From Olivibacter sp. XZL3 (GTDB lineage Bacteria; Bacteroidota; Bacteroidia; Sphingobacteriales; Sphingobacteriaceae): a DNA stretch of 64,000 nt. This document shows, one piece after another, positions 28,021 to 36,781 of the stretch (position 1 is its first letter; each line of letters begins with the position of its first letter). The stretch spans positions 50,583-114,582 of the forward strand of contig NZ_SBJH01000033.1 in NCBI RefSeq assembly GCF_004368405.1. The letters are read 5' to 3'. The translations under genes were made by a program, and so were the position numbers. The notes under the pieces are model-generated. The model was not told the origin of the DNA, made no database searches, and was given only the letters and a program-made list of their open reading frames with translations.

Positions 28021-29283
28021 TTATTTTTTTCTTTTGCTTGCAGATGGACGGAAAATTAAACGAAGTGTCGGATCATTTGTAATGAAGGCCCACATCCAAC
28101 TGGATATTAACTTCACTTTATTGCGGAAGCCGATTAGCGGTATAATATGGATAAACAGCCATAGTAGCCAAGCAAAAAAGCCTTTAAAAGAAAACTTAGG
28201 TAGATCGGCAACGGCGTTATACTTGGAAATGATAGCCATACTACCTTTATCTTTATAGCGGAATGCTTTGGGTTCTTTGTTGCTTGCGATGCGTGATAGA
28301 TTCTTTGCCAGCGATTTTCCTTGTTGCATGGCCACTTGAGCGAGCTGTGGATGGCCTTCCGGGAAATTTGGATCGCTTGTTTGGTAGCACAGATCGCCGA
28401 TGGCATAAATATTCGTGGTATGCATTACTTTATTAAAGGCGTCCACCATAATGCGACGCCCCCTTGTAATTGCATCGGCGGGTAGCCCAGGTACCTCCCG
28501 GGCAATAACTCCGGTTGCCCATATCAGTGATTCAGTTTCTATTGTCTGCCCATTGGAAAGAATAACATGCCCATCCACATAATCTTTTACCGCAGCATTC
28601 AGAATGACATTTACACCTAATTTGGTCAAAACCTTTTCTGCCTCTTGTTGCGCGGTTTTACTCATGGGACCCAACAATACCGGGCCTGAATTGACCAAGT
28701 AGATATGCGATCGAAGGTCTTTTATTTCCGGATATTCCTTTACGGCTATATAACGGCCCAGCTCGGCCAACATGCCGGCGAATTCAACACCTGTCGGTCC
28801 ACCGCCGGCCACGACAATGTTTAATGGCTTATCTCTGAGGCTGGTGTTTTGCATCCGAACAACTTTCTCCATATTCAGCAGAATATGGTTACGCAGATAC
28901 AGTGCTTCGTCTATGCTCTTCATCGGAAGCGAATCTTTTTGTACCGATTCCATGCCGAAGTAATTCGTTTCGGTGCCAAGGGCAAGAACAAGGCAATCAT
29001 AGCTTAGCGTGCCTGTATCCGTTTCTATGTAGTTTTCTTCAGCGTATACGCGAACCAAGCTGCCCATGTGGAAACGTAGGTTCTCTTTTTTCTGGAACAT
29101 TCTTCGAAATGGATAACTTATGTTGGACGGTTCAATAAAGGCAGAGGCAACTTGATAGAGAAGAGGTGGGAAAAAATGATAGTTGTTTTTATCGACGAGG
29201 GTGATTTCAAACCTTTTATCAGACTGTATTGCTTTTATAAAATTAATGCCGGCAAAGCCGCCGCCAACAACAACTACTTTCAT
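28021..29283 (-). CDS. ndh: Type II NADH:quinone oxidoreductase (NDH-2)
   Basis: 420 residues. The FAD-binding Rossmann motif KVVVVGGGFAGINF opens the protein, then FPPLLYQVASAFIEPSNISYPFR, an NAD-binding NIVVAGGGPTGVEFAGMLAEL, WATGVIAREVPG and IYAIGDLCYQ for flavin binding. The tail has a hydrophobic stretch (GFFAWLLWLFIHIIPLIGFRNKVKL), the amphipathic membrane anchor typical of NDH-2. The enzyme passes electrons from NADH to menaquinone without pumping protons. It stands alone, with no respiratory cluster nearby. Confidence 0.92.
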   Translation of the reverse strand: MKVVVVGGGFAGINFIKAIQSDKRFEITLVDKNNYHFFPPLLYQVASAFIEPSNISYPFRRMFQKKENLRFHMGSLVRVYAEENYIETDTGTLSYDCLVLALGTETNYFGMESVQKDSLPMKSIDEALYLRNHILLNMEKVVRMQNTSLRDKPLNIVVAGGGPTGVEFAGMLAELGRYIAVKEYPEIKDLRSHIYLVNSGPVLLGPMSKTAQQEAEKVLTKLGVNVILNAAVKDYVDGHVILSNGQTIETESLIWATGVIAREVPGLPADAITRGRRIMVDAFNKVMHTTNIYAIGDLCYQTSDPNFPEGHPQLAQVAMQQGKSLAKNLSRIASNKEPKAFRYKDKGSMAIISKYNAVADLPKFSFKGFFAWLLWLFIHIIPLIGFRNKVKLISSWMWAFITNDPTLRLIFRPSASKRKK

Positions 29284-29519
29284 GTACGCGAAATTTTTAA
29301 TTTAACAAACAAGACCCAATAAGTTGCAGGGAGCCACTGTAACGAACAACGGTCTGCCATACAAGGGCGTTATACTAACTTTTACAAGTTACGTATTGTT
29401 TTATTTTGAAAAAGAAAGCACTATTTCCAGAGATGAATTTATTAAGTTACGATGACTAATCGATAGAAAAAGTGGAAAAAATCGACTTCGACCTGAAATA
29501 GCGGCAGTCATACTCCGGA

Positions 29520-29762
29520 TCATTCCGTAATAACACTGTGTTTCGTCAGCTTCTGTTTATTCAGCTGCAATGCTTCTTCAATAATAAGGAAAGCATCCCC
29601 CTGATATTCCGGAAGTGCCACAATTTCTCGGAAATCCTCAATATCTACATTAATCGGTACAAATATACAGGGCTGTTGCAGATTTTGTCCTGCAGCAAAG
29701 AGAATAGTAAAATCACTTTCGTGTAGCTGCTTCAACAGGTGGTGTGTTAAAGTTTGTTCCAT
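29520..29762 (-). CDS. Hypothetical protein, 80 aa
   Basis: No family is recognised. The sequence is soluble and mixed alpha/beta (HLLKQLHESDFTILFAAGQNLQQPCIFVPI, EDFREIVALPEYQGDAFLIIEEALQLNKQKL). It resembles short immunity-like or regulator proteins only in length. It sits alone between NDH-2 and the Sus operon, with the stop codon close to a gap of about 240 bases. Confidence 0.55.
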   Translation of the reverse strand: MEQTLTHHLLKQLHESDFTILFAAGQNLQQPCIFVPINVDIEDFREIVALPEYQGDAFLIIEEALQLNKQKLTKHSVITE

Positions 29763-29968
29763 TATACAAACATAATGATTTATACTGGATTACAGCAAAG
29801 CCTTAGATAAAGCGATAATAGTCCCTACTCGCTTTTACGCGCCGCGCCGTGCGTTATTTTACGTTTTTGAAAAAAAATGTTATAAAACCCGCAAAATTTG
29901 GCGATTTCTTTCTAAATTGGCTCCACCATTATAAACAGATCTTAAATCAAGGGCGCTTTTTTGTGTTG

Positions 29969-29999
29969 TTCAATCATATTTTAACGTGGTTTGATTGAA
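29969..29999. promoter_or_regulatory. Perfect dyad upstream of the SusC gene
   Basis: TTCAATCA (29969-29976) and TGATTGAA (29992-29999) are exact inverted copies separated by 15 bases, 53 bases before the SusC start. The second arm lies in a TTTG-containing stretch. It may be an operator for the Sus operon. Confidence 0.45.
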
Positions 30000-30051
30000 T
30001 GTGTATAGATTTTATACGGCGATTAGACATTCTAACTATCATTAAATTAAT

Positions 30052-33000
30052 ATGCAAAAATTGAGAGACCTTTTATTGACTTTTCTCGTGCTCGGTGTGT
30101 TCACTGCTTATGCGCAGGAAAGAACGATTCACGGCAAGGTGACCGATGTAAGCACAGGAGAGAGCTTGCCGGGTGTGACAGTGGCTGTGAAAGAAACCGA
30201 CCAACGAACGCAAACCAACGCAGCGGGTGCTTATGAAATTAACGCTCATGTCGGAAACGTCCTGGTCTTTTCCTACATCGGGATGGAAACTTTAGAGCGA
30301 AAAGTAGGCGAGGAAACACAAATTGACGTGCAGTTGAATCCGGCTGCTTCAGGGCTCGACGAAGTGGTGGTAACCGCTTTAGGCATCAGGCGAGAAGAAC
30401 GGTCGCTCGGTTATACAGCGCAAAAGGTGACCTCTGCCGAGCTGAATTACAATAAGCAGCCGAATATGGTCAACGCCCTACAGGGCAAGGTGGCGGGCGT
30501 AACCATCAGCAGCACCGGCGGAGCACCGGGGCAGGGCGCTCGTATTCAAATAAGGGGCATCAATTCCCTGGACCCAGCGCGGGATAACCAACCTCTCTTT
30601 GTTATTGATGGTGTATTGATGGATAATAGTACGTCGACACAGGGCGAAGGAGCAGACGGCCGGGGCATGAGCAACAGGGCCGTTGATGTGAATCCCGACG
30701 ATATAGAAACCATTAATATTCTTCGAGGAGGAGCCGCTACAGCGCTGTACGGTTTACGAGGTGCAAACGGCGTAGTGGTGATCACAACAAAGTCGGGAAA
30801 GGCCGGTAGCTTGAAAGTTGATTATCAGGGAACTGCCGGATTTGAAAATGTTGCGCGTTTTCCTGAGTTGCAGCACACCTACACGCAAGGATGGCAAGGG
30901 GAGTATGATCCGGAATCGTTTTGGCCTTCCTGGGGCCCAACGGTGGCAGATGCAAGAGCTATAGACCCAACTCATCCTGACCAGATATATGATCACGTGA
31001 AGGATGCTTTTACAACGGGAAGCCAGTTCAAAAATACGGTCACCTTATCAGGAGGATCGGAAAAGATCACCTTCTTGTCGTCCTTGTCTCAACTCAACCA
31101 AGAGGGAGTGTTGCCGGCAACGGATTTTAAAAACTATCAGGCCAGATTGAACACTACATTTAAACTAAGCGAGAAATTCAGCGGTGGGGTGAACATGAAT
31201 GTGAATAATTCGGGCGGCTATCGGGGCAACGCCGGTAGGTATATTGAGCAATTGATTTACTGGTCGCCACGTCACGACGTAAATGACTATTTGGAAGAAA
31301 ATGGTACCATGCGTTCCTATGGCACCACCACAAATCCCCGCTATGTGGCGGAAACCAACCGCTTCAAAGACGATGTGTTGCGGTTCATCGGGAGTGCTAA
31401 CTTTTCCTATAATCCGCTTAGTTGGCTGAGTTTTTCTTATCGCGCGGGGATTGACACGTATCGTGACAATCGGCTAGGAACAGCTTTGGGCTTTAGAGAT
31501 TTGGTGGGCGAGCGACTGGTAGAAGAGAATGGGACAAGTGCCAATCCCGGAATGGGCTTTGTACGCGTATACAACCAGAATTTCCGCTCGATCAATAGCA
31601 CTTTCGTGGCGAGCGCGGATCACCAGTTTTCGGACGACTTCAGTGCAACATTACGTGTTGGACATGATCTGTACGATCGCTATATCAGAAGGGAAAATAC
31701 CGAAGGATCCAACCTTACTATTTTCGATTGGTTCGCAGTGCAGAATGCGAAAACCATTCAGGGCCGTAGCTACGAAGAAAAATATCGTTTAATGGGCATA
31801 TTTGGAGAGCTTTCATTGAACTATAAAAATTATTTGTATTTAACGGTTACTGGAAGAAACGACAAAACCTCGTCGCTGCTTTCACCCCGAAATTCTTTCT
31901 TTTATCCTTCAGCAACATTAAGTTATATTTTCTCAGACCATTTGGCTTTGCCGGAAACTATAAGCGATGCTAAATTCCGGTTTTCTTACGCCCGTATCGG
32001 TAAGGACGCAGAGCCTTATTCAACCAGCAGGGGTTTTGATTCTTATCAACAGCTTCCAAGCGGTTATATCGGATTTACCAGACCTGTTCTGCTCGGCGAT
32101 GCAAGCTTAAAACCGGAGTTTACCGACACCTGGGAGACTGGTTTAAGTATGGGTTTTTTACAGAACAGGCTTAGTTTCGATTTTAATTACTATCGTTCTG
32201 TTAGCAAGGATCAGATCATTAAGATTCCGGTATCCGCCAGTATCGGCTATGTCAATGCGGCCATTAATGCAGGCAGTATGCGTAATCAAGGTATTGAGCT
32301 TTCGATTAATGCTACACCTGTTCAGGCAACTAATTTCAGTTGGGATACGCGCTTCAATTTTTCGATGAACCGAAATAAAGTGCTGTCGCTGCGGGAAGAC
32401 CTCACACAGATAGAGGCCGGCAATGAATTTGGATACTTAAGCTCCAATGTATATATGTGGCTCATTCCGGGCGAGGCTTATGGCGATCTATACGGTAGAG
32501 CCTTGAGACGTTACTATACGCCGGAAGAAATAGCCCAAGGTCTGGACCAATCAAGCGATATCGACCCCAACCGGCCTTTGCTTATAGATGACAATGGTTT
32601 TCCGCTGTTGGATGCCGTAGCTAATAAAAAGAAGTTGGGGAATGTGCAGCCCGACTGGTTAGGCGGTTGGAGTAATACCTTTAACTATAAGGATCTGTCT
32701 TTGTCTTTTCTTATAGACGCGAGGGTGGGGCAGGAGCGGTATAATCAGCTGGGAAATTTTTACTCTGCTTTTGGCATGGCTAAATACACAGAGAATCGAA
32801 ACGATCATGTAGTATTTGATGGCATGCTGGCGGATGGTACGCCTAACACCCGGGAGGTATGGCTAGGCCAGGGTGTTGATCCCGCTACCGGCGTTGATTA
32901 CGGTGATGGTTATTATCGATTGATCCATCGCGGCGATTCAGAGAACTTCGTGGAGGATGCATCGTGGGTACGCCTGCGCTCCGTTTCAATTGGATATCGA

Positions 33001-33204
33001 CTTCCAGAAAAGTGGCTGCGGAACAGTTTTGTAAAAAATGTTCAACTGGCTGTTACTGGAAATAATCTGGCCTTATGGACCAATTATTCCGGTTTCGACC
33101 CCGAAAGTACCACTACTAATAGCGGTTCGAATGTAGACGCTTTTGCAGGGATGACGTATCCTTCCGTTAGAAGCTTTCTGTTTACTTTAAATGTTGGTTT
33201 TTAA
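30052..33204 (+). CDS. SusC/RagA-type TonB-dependent outer-membrane transporter
   Basis: 1050 residues. A signal peptide (LLLTFLVLGVFTAYAQ) is followed by the carboxypeptidase-regulatory-like domain (about 24-100; IHGKVTDVSTGESLPGVTVAVKET), the plug with the SusC motif GLDEVVVTALGIRREERSLGY and ALYGLRGANGVVVITTKSG, and a 22-strand barrel ending FLFTLNVGF. It imports oligomers across the outer membrane with its SusD partner, powered by TonB. There is no STN domain, so it is not of the anti-sigma-signalling type. It is the first gene of a four-gene run with a SusD, an S9 peptidase and a double beta-lactamase-fold protein, which points to peptides as cargo. Confidence 0.95.
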   Translation: MQKLRDLLLTFLVLGVFTAYAQERTIHGKVTDVSTGESLPGVTVAVKETDQRTQTNAAGAYEINAHVGNVLVFSYIGMETLERKVGEETQIDVQLNPAASGLDEVVVTALGIRREERSLGYTAQKVTSAELNYNKQPNMVNALQGKVAGVTISSTGGAPGQGARIQIRGINSLDPARDNQPLFVIDGVLMDNSTSTQGEGADGRGMSNRAVDVNPDDIETINILRGGAATALYGLRGANGVVVITTKSGKAGSLKVDYQGTAGFENVARFPELQHTYTQGWQGEYDPESFWPSWGPTVADARAIDPTHPDQIYDHVKDAFTTGSQFKNTVTLSGGSEKITFLSSLSQLNQEGVLPATDFKNYQARLNTTFKLSEKFSGGVNMNVNNSGGYRGNAGRYIEQLIYWSPRHDVNDYLEENGTMRSYGTTTNPRYVAETNRFKDDVLRFIGSANFSYNPLSWLSFSYRAGIDTYRDNRLGTALGFRDLVGERLVEENGTSANPGMGFVRVYNQNFRSINSTFVASADHQFSDDFSATLRVGHDLYDRYIRRENTEGSNLTIFDWFAVQNAKTIQGRSYEEKYRLMGIFGELSLNYKNYLYLTVTGRNDKTSSLLSPRNSFFYPSATLSYIFSDHLALPETISDAKFRFSYARIGKDAEPYSTSRGFDSYQQLPSGYIGFTRPVLLGDASLKPEFTDTWETGLSMGFLQNRLSFDFNYYRSVSKDQIIKIPVSASIGYVNAAINAGSMRNQGIELSINATPVQATNFSWDTRFNFSMNRNKVLSLREDLTQIEAGNEFGYLSSNVYMWLIPGEAYGDLYGRALRRYYTPEEIAQGLDQSSDIDPNRPLLIDDNGFPLLDAVANKKKLGNVQPDWLGGWSNTFNYKDLSLSFLIDARVGQERYNQLGNFYSAFGMAKYTENRNDHVVFDGMLADGTPNTREVWLGQGVDPATGVDYGDGYYRLIHRGDSENFVEDASWVRLRSVSIGYRLPEKWLRNSFVKNVQLAVTGNNLALWTNYSGFDPESTTTNSGSNVDAFAGMTYPSVRSFLFTLNVGF

Positions 33205-33214
33205 GCGTACAACC

Positions 33215-34636
33215 ATGAAGAAAATAAAGATACCCTTGATGTGGATAGCTTTTTTCGCTATCAACTTATGCGCTGGATGCAGTGATTATTTCGATCTCGA
33301 TGAGAATCCCAATTTAGTGCAAGATCCGCCTGTTAACGCACTGCTATCTACAGCGACGCATAAAGCTGCAGTTAATATGCAGCAATTCGGACTGATAACC
33401 AGCTATTATACGCAGTATTTAGCCAGCCCATCGGCTAGTGGAGCTGCCGACACCTATCAGGTGACGGACGACTCCTATCAGTGGAATACCGTTTATTATG
33501 CAATGGCTGATTTATACGATATGATCCAAAAAGCGGAAGGAACAGCGGCGTATTTGCACGCCGGCGTTGCCAAAGTGCTAATGGCTTATCAATTGGGTTT
33601 GGTTGCCGATGTATGGGGACCAGTACCTTATACCGACGCCTTTTATGGAACGAATACGCTGACGCCGACGTACGATAATGAAGAAAGTTTGTATAACCAA
33701 TCGCTTGCGTTAATTGAGGAAGGGTTGAATGATCTAGGTCGCTCCGATTATGCTTCGGAACTCGACGCGGCTTCGGATTTGATGCACCACGGAAATGTGG
33801 ACGACTGGATTAAAACAGCCTACGGATTAAGAGCAAGGCTGCTTAATAAGATCACTAAAAAGGCTGATTATGATCCGAATGCCGTGCTGGCGGCTTTAGA
33901 CCAAGCCTATACTTCGAACGAAGATGAATCATCGATGAACGTATTCCTGGGCGTGAACCCTTGGGCACAGATCGCTATAAGTAACGCCAGCAATCTATTA
34001 GGTGGTTGGCTGTCCGATAATTTTGTTAATCACTTGAACGGTGTAACCTACGGTTTCGAAGATCCGCGCATCGCTAAAATTACGGATAAAACGGTTAACG
34101 GCAATTACGTCGGGACCCGTAATGGCCAAGGCAATGTGGGGGGGCCGAACACCGTACATGACGAGTCTTACATCAGCGTCAACTCACCCCTTACAGCGGA
34201 GACTGCTCCGCTCGTCATTATGACCTATGCCGAGCTCAAGTTTATTGAGGCAGAGGCGGCCCTAAGGGCAGGGGATAATAGCCGCGCCTATGACGCCTAC
34301 CTAACCGGTATCCGGGCTCATATGGATAAACTGGGCGTTGCAGCTGCTGATCGAGATGCATATATACAGCATAGCGCGGTGTCGGTGGGGGCGGCGAACC
34401 TTAGTTTAGCGCTTATCTTTAAGGAGAAGTATGTGGTGACTTATTTGAATCCGGAAGCATGGAATGATATGCGAAGAAATGATTATCAATATAAAGATTT
34501 TCGGATGCCGTTGAATGCCTATTTAAATAACTTTATCAGAAGAGTGGCCTACCCGGCTGATGAGCGCGGGCGAAATAGCAGCAATGTGCCGGCAGACCAA
34601 CCTTTGGATACGCCGCTTTGGTGGGATCAACCTTAA
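33215..34636 (+). CDS. SusD/RagB-type nutrient-binding lipoprotein
   Basis: About 473 residues. A signal with a lipobox (FAINLCAGCSDYFDLDENPN) marks a surface lipoprotein. The four TPR-like helices and binding-domain pieces include LMAYQLGLVADVWGPVPYTDAF, MTYAELKFIEAEAALRAGD, EKYVVTYLNPEAWNDMRRNDY and a C-terminal RVAYPADERGRN. It belongs to the SusD-like group 2 (PF12771-type). It lids the SusC barrel. ATG 33215 is chosen over an in-frame start at 33191 because the latter overlaps the SusC stop and lacks signal character. It follows SusC by 10 bases. Confidence 0.93.
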   Translation: MKKIKIPLMWIAFFAINLCAGCSDYFDLDENPNLVQDPPVNALLSTATHKAAVNMQQFGLITSYYTQYLASPSASGAADTYQVTDDSYQWNTVYYAMADLYDMIQKAEGTAAYLHAGVAKVLMAYQLGLVADVWGPVPYTDAFYGTNTLTPTYDNEESLYNQSLALIEEGLNDLGRSDYASELDAASDLMHHGNVDDWIKTAYGLRARLLNKITKKADYDPNAVLAALDQAYTSNEDESSMNVFLGVNPWAQIAISNASNLLGGWLSDNFVNHLNGVTYGFEDPRIAKITDKTVNGNYVGTRNGQGNVGGPNTVHDESYISVNSPLTAETAPLVIMTYAELKFIEAEAALRAGDNSRAYDAYLTGIRAHMDKLGVAAADRDAYIQHSAVSVGAANLSLALIFKEKYVVTYLNPEAWNDMRRNDYQYKDFRMPLNAYLNNFIRRVAYPADERGRNSSNVPADQPLDTPLWWDQP

Positions 34637-34675
34637 TAAAAAACACAGAATACGCAAGAGTAGAAAAAACAGTAT

Positions 34676-36781
34676 ATGTATTTAAAAAAAGCCGTAAGCA
34701 TTTTTCTTTTTGTTACTTGTCACCTTTTCGGTAAATCGCAGGAGTTGACCTTAGAAACATTGACATCCTATCCTTTTCCTTCTTCCTTGGTAAGTGCGGG
34801 TGCAGGGGATAAAATAGCGCTGACTATTAATGAACAGGGAAAACGAAATATTTGGGTTGCGGAGGGAAGTCATTTTGAACTACGGAAGGTGACGGATTTT
34901 AAAGAGGATTACGGAGAAGAATTGAGTGGCGTTACGCTATCGGCCGATGGTCAATGGGTAGTTTATGTAAAAGGTGGTGATCATGGCGCTTTTGACGAGA
35001 GTGAACCAAGAAACCCGGCCTCGTTGCCGATAAAGCCGAAAGTAGCGGTCTGGAGTGTGCCCTTTGACGGGGGAACGCCGATCTGCCTGGGGGAGGGCGA
35101 CTACCCGCTTATTTCGCCAGATAGTAGAGAGGTCTTATTTGAGCAAAACGGACAGCTGTGGACGGCGCCTATTGACGGTACAAAGAAAGCCGCTCCGCTA
35201 TTTTTTGCAAGAGGCAAAAATAGCAGTGCACAGTTTTCGCCGGACGGTTCCAAAATTGTTTTTGTATCCGACCGCGGCGACCACTCGCTCATTGGCGTGT
35301 TCCGCGATAGAAAGACACCCATTCAGTGGCTTGCACCGGATTTTTGCAGAGATGTCTCGCCCCGTTGGTCGCCCGACGGCGCTGCGGTGGTTTTTGTCCG
35401 TACAGCGGCACGGGGTGGGGCTCCGGATTCTTTGACAGTACAGAAACCACAACCCTGGGCAATATGGCGTAGCGACCTGGCTAATGGAAAGGGCACTGAG
35501 ATTTGGTCCTCGCCAAATACGCTTGAAGGCTCGATCCCAACTACGCAGGGCGGATTTAATTTGCACTGGGCTGCTAAAGACCGTATTGTTTTTTTATCTT
35601 ATCATGATGGTTGGCCACACTTATATAGTATCCCATCGCATGGGGGGGAACTGTTGCCGCTCACAGTAGGCGACTTTATGGTAGAGCATGTGCAACTGAG
35701 CCGCGATGGCCAATGGCTGCTCTTTAGTGCAAATACGGGCGAAAATAAAGATGACATTGACCGTCGGCATGTATATCGGGTGCCGGTTGATCAAGCGCAA
35801 TTAGAAGCTTTGACAAAAGGGAAAGGCATCGAAACGTTTCCCACGTTCATAGGCGATGGCCAACACCTTGCTTTTTTTCAATCCACTGCCCAAAAGCCGC
35901 CTACGCCGTCAATCATGCCTTTTAAACCCCATGCAACAGCGCGGGTTATTGGAGAAAAACTGATTCCTCAATCGCTTCTTAATGCCTCTTTGGTAGTACC
36001 CAAATCGGTTAGCTGGAAGTCCACAGACGGAAAAACGGTATATGGACAGTTGTTTGAACCGGTGGGCGGATCGGAAAAACGGGCGGCAATTGTGTTTGTC
36101 CATGGCGGCCCACAACGACAGATGCTTTCGGGATGGCACTATGGTGATTATTACGCAAATACTTATGCCCTGAATCAATACCTGGCGAGTAAAGGCTTTA
36201 TCGTACTGGCTGTTAACTACAGACTTGGCATCGGTTATGGTTTTGATTTTCATAAACCGGCGAATGCAGGCCGATTCGGCGCTTCGGAATACCAGGATGT
36301 TCAATCAGCCGGTACATGGCTTGCGGAACACCCTCGTGTCGACGCAGAACGTATCGGGATTTACGGAGGCTCGTACGGCGGTTATTTGACTGCTTTAGCA
36401 CTCGGTAAAAATTCCGATTTATTTGCGGCCGGGGTTGATATACATGGCGTGCACAATTACCTCGGAAGGGTCGACCTTCATGCTGCTGAGCCGGCGCCAG
36501 ACGCCGAATTGGCCATAAAGCTCGCCAAAGAGTCGTCCCCCATCTCGTGGACAGACAACTGGAAATCACCTACCTTAATGATACATGGCGACGACGATGG
36601 CAATGTCGATTTCCATCAAAGTGTCGACCTGATCTTGCGGCTAAAGCAGAAATCGGTGCCGCTCGAAACGATGATGATCCCTGATGAAACACACCATTGG
36701 ATGCGCTACGAAAACCAGTTGCGCGTCGACCAAGCGGTTGCAGATTTCTTTCTAAAAACTTTAATGAACACAAAAAAGTGA
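34676..36781 (+). CDS. S9 family peptidase (prolyl oligopeptidase type), secreted
   Basis: 701 residues with a signal peptide (KAVSIFLFVTCHLFGKSQ). A beta-propeller built of WD/TolB-like repeats (SADGQWVVYVKGG, SPDSREVLFEQNGQLW, SPDGSKIVFVSDR, SPDGAAVVFVRTA) takes residues about 30-420. The hydrolase domain has AIVFVHGGP, YGGSYGGYLTALALG (Ser), HGDDDGNVDFHQS (Asp) and PDETHHWM (His). The triad is intact. It lies 39 bases after SusD and probably trims imported peptides in the periplasm. Confidence 0.92.
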   Translation: MYLKKAVSIFLFVTCHLFGKSQELTLETLTSYPFPSSLVSAGAGDKIALTINEQGKRNIWVAEGSHFELRKVTDFKEDYGEELSGVTLSADGQWVVYVKGGDHGAFDESEPRNPASLPIKPKVAVWSVPFDGGTPICLGEGDYPLISPDSREVLFEQNGQLWTAPIDGTKKAAPLFFARGKNSSAQFSPDGSKIVFVSDRGDHSLIGVFRDRKTPIQWLAPDFCRDVSPRWSPDGAAVVFVRTAARGGAPDSLTVQKPQPWAIWRSDLANGKGTEIWSSPNTLEGSIPTTQGGFNLHWAAKDRIVFLSYHDGWPHLYSIPSHGGELLPLTVGDFMVEHVQLSRDGQWLLFSANTGENKDDIDRRHVYRVPVDQAQLEALTKGKGIETFPTFIGDGQHLAFFQSTAQKPPTPSIMPFKPHATARVIGEKLIPQSLLNASLVVPKSVSWKSTDGKTVYGQLFEPVGGSEKRAAIVFVHGGPQRQMLSGWHYGDYYANTYALNQYLASKGFIVLAVNYRLGIGYGFDFHKPANAGRFGASEYQDVQSAGTWLAEHPRVDAERIGIYGGSYGGYLTALALGKNSDLFAAGVDIHGVHNYLGRVDLHAAEPAPDAELAIKLAKESSPISWTDNWKSPTLMIHGDDDGNVDFHQSVDLILRLKQKSVPLETMMIPDETHHWMRYENQLRVDQAVADFFLKTLMNTKK

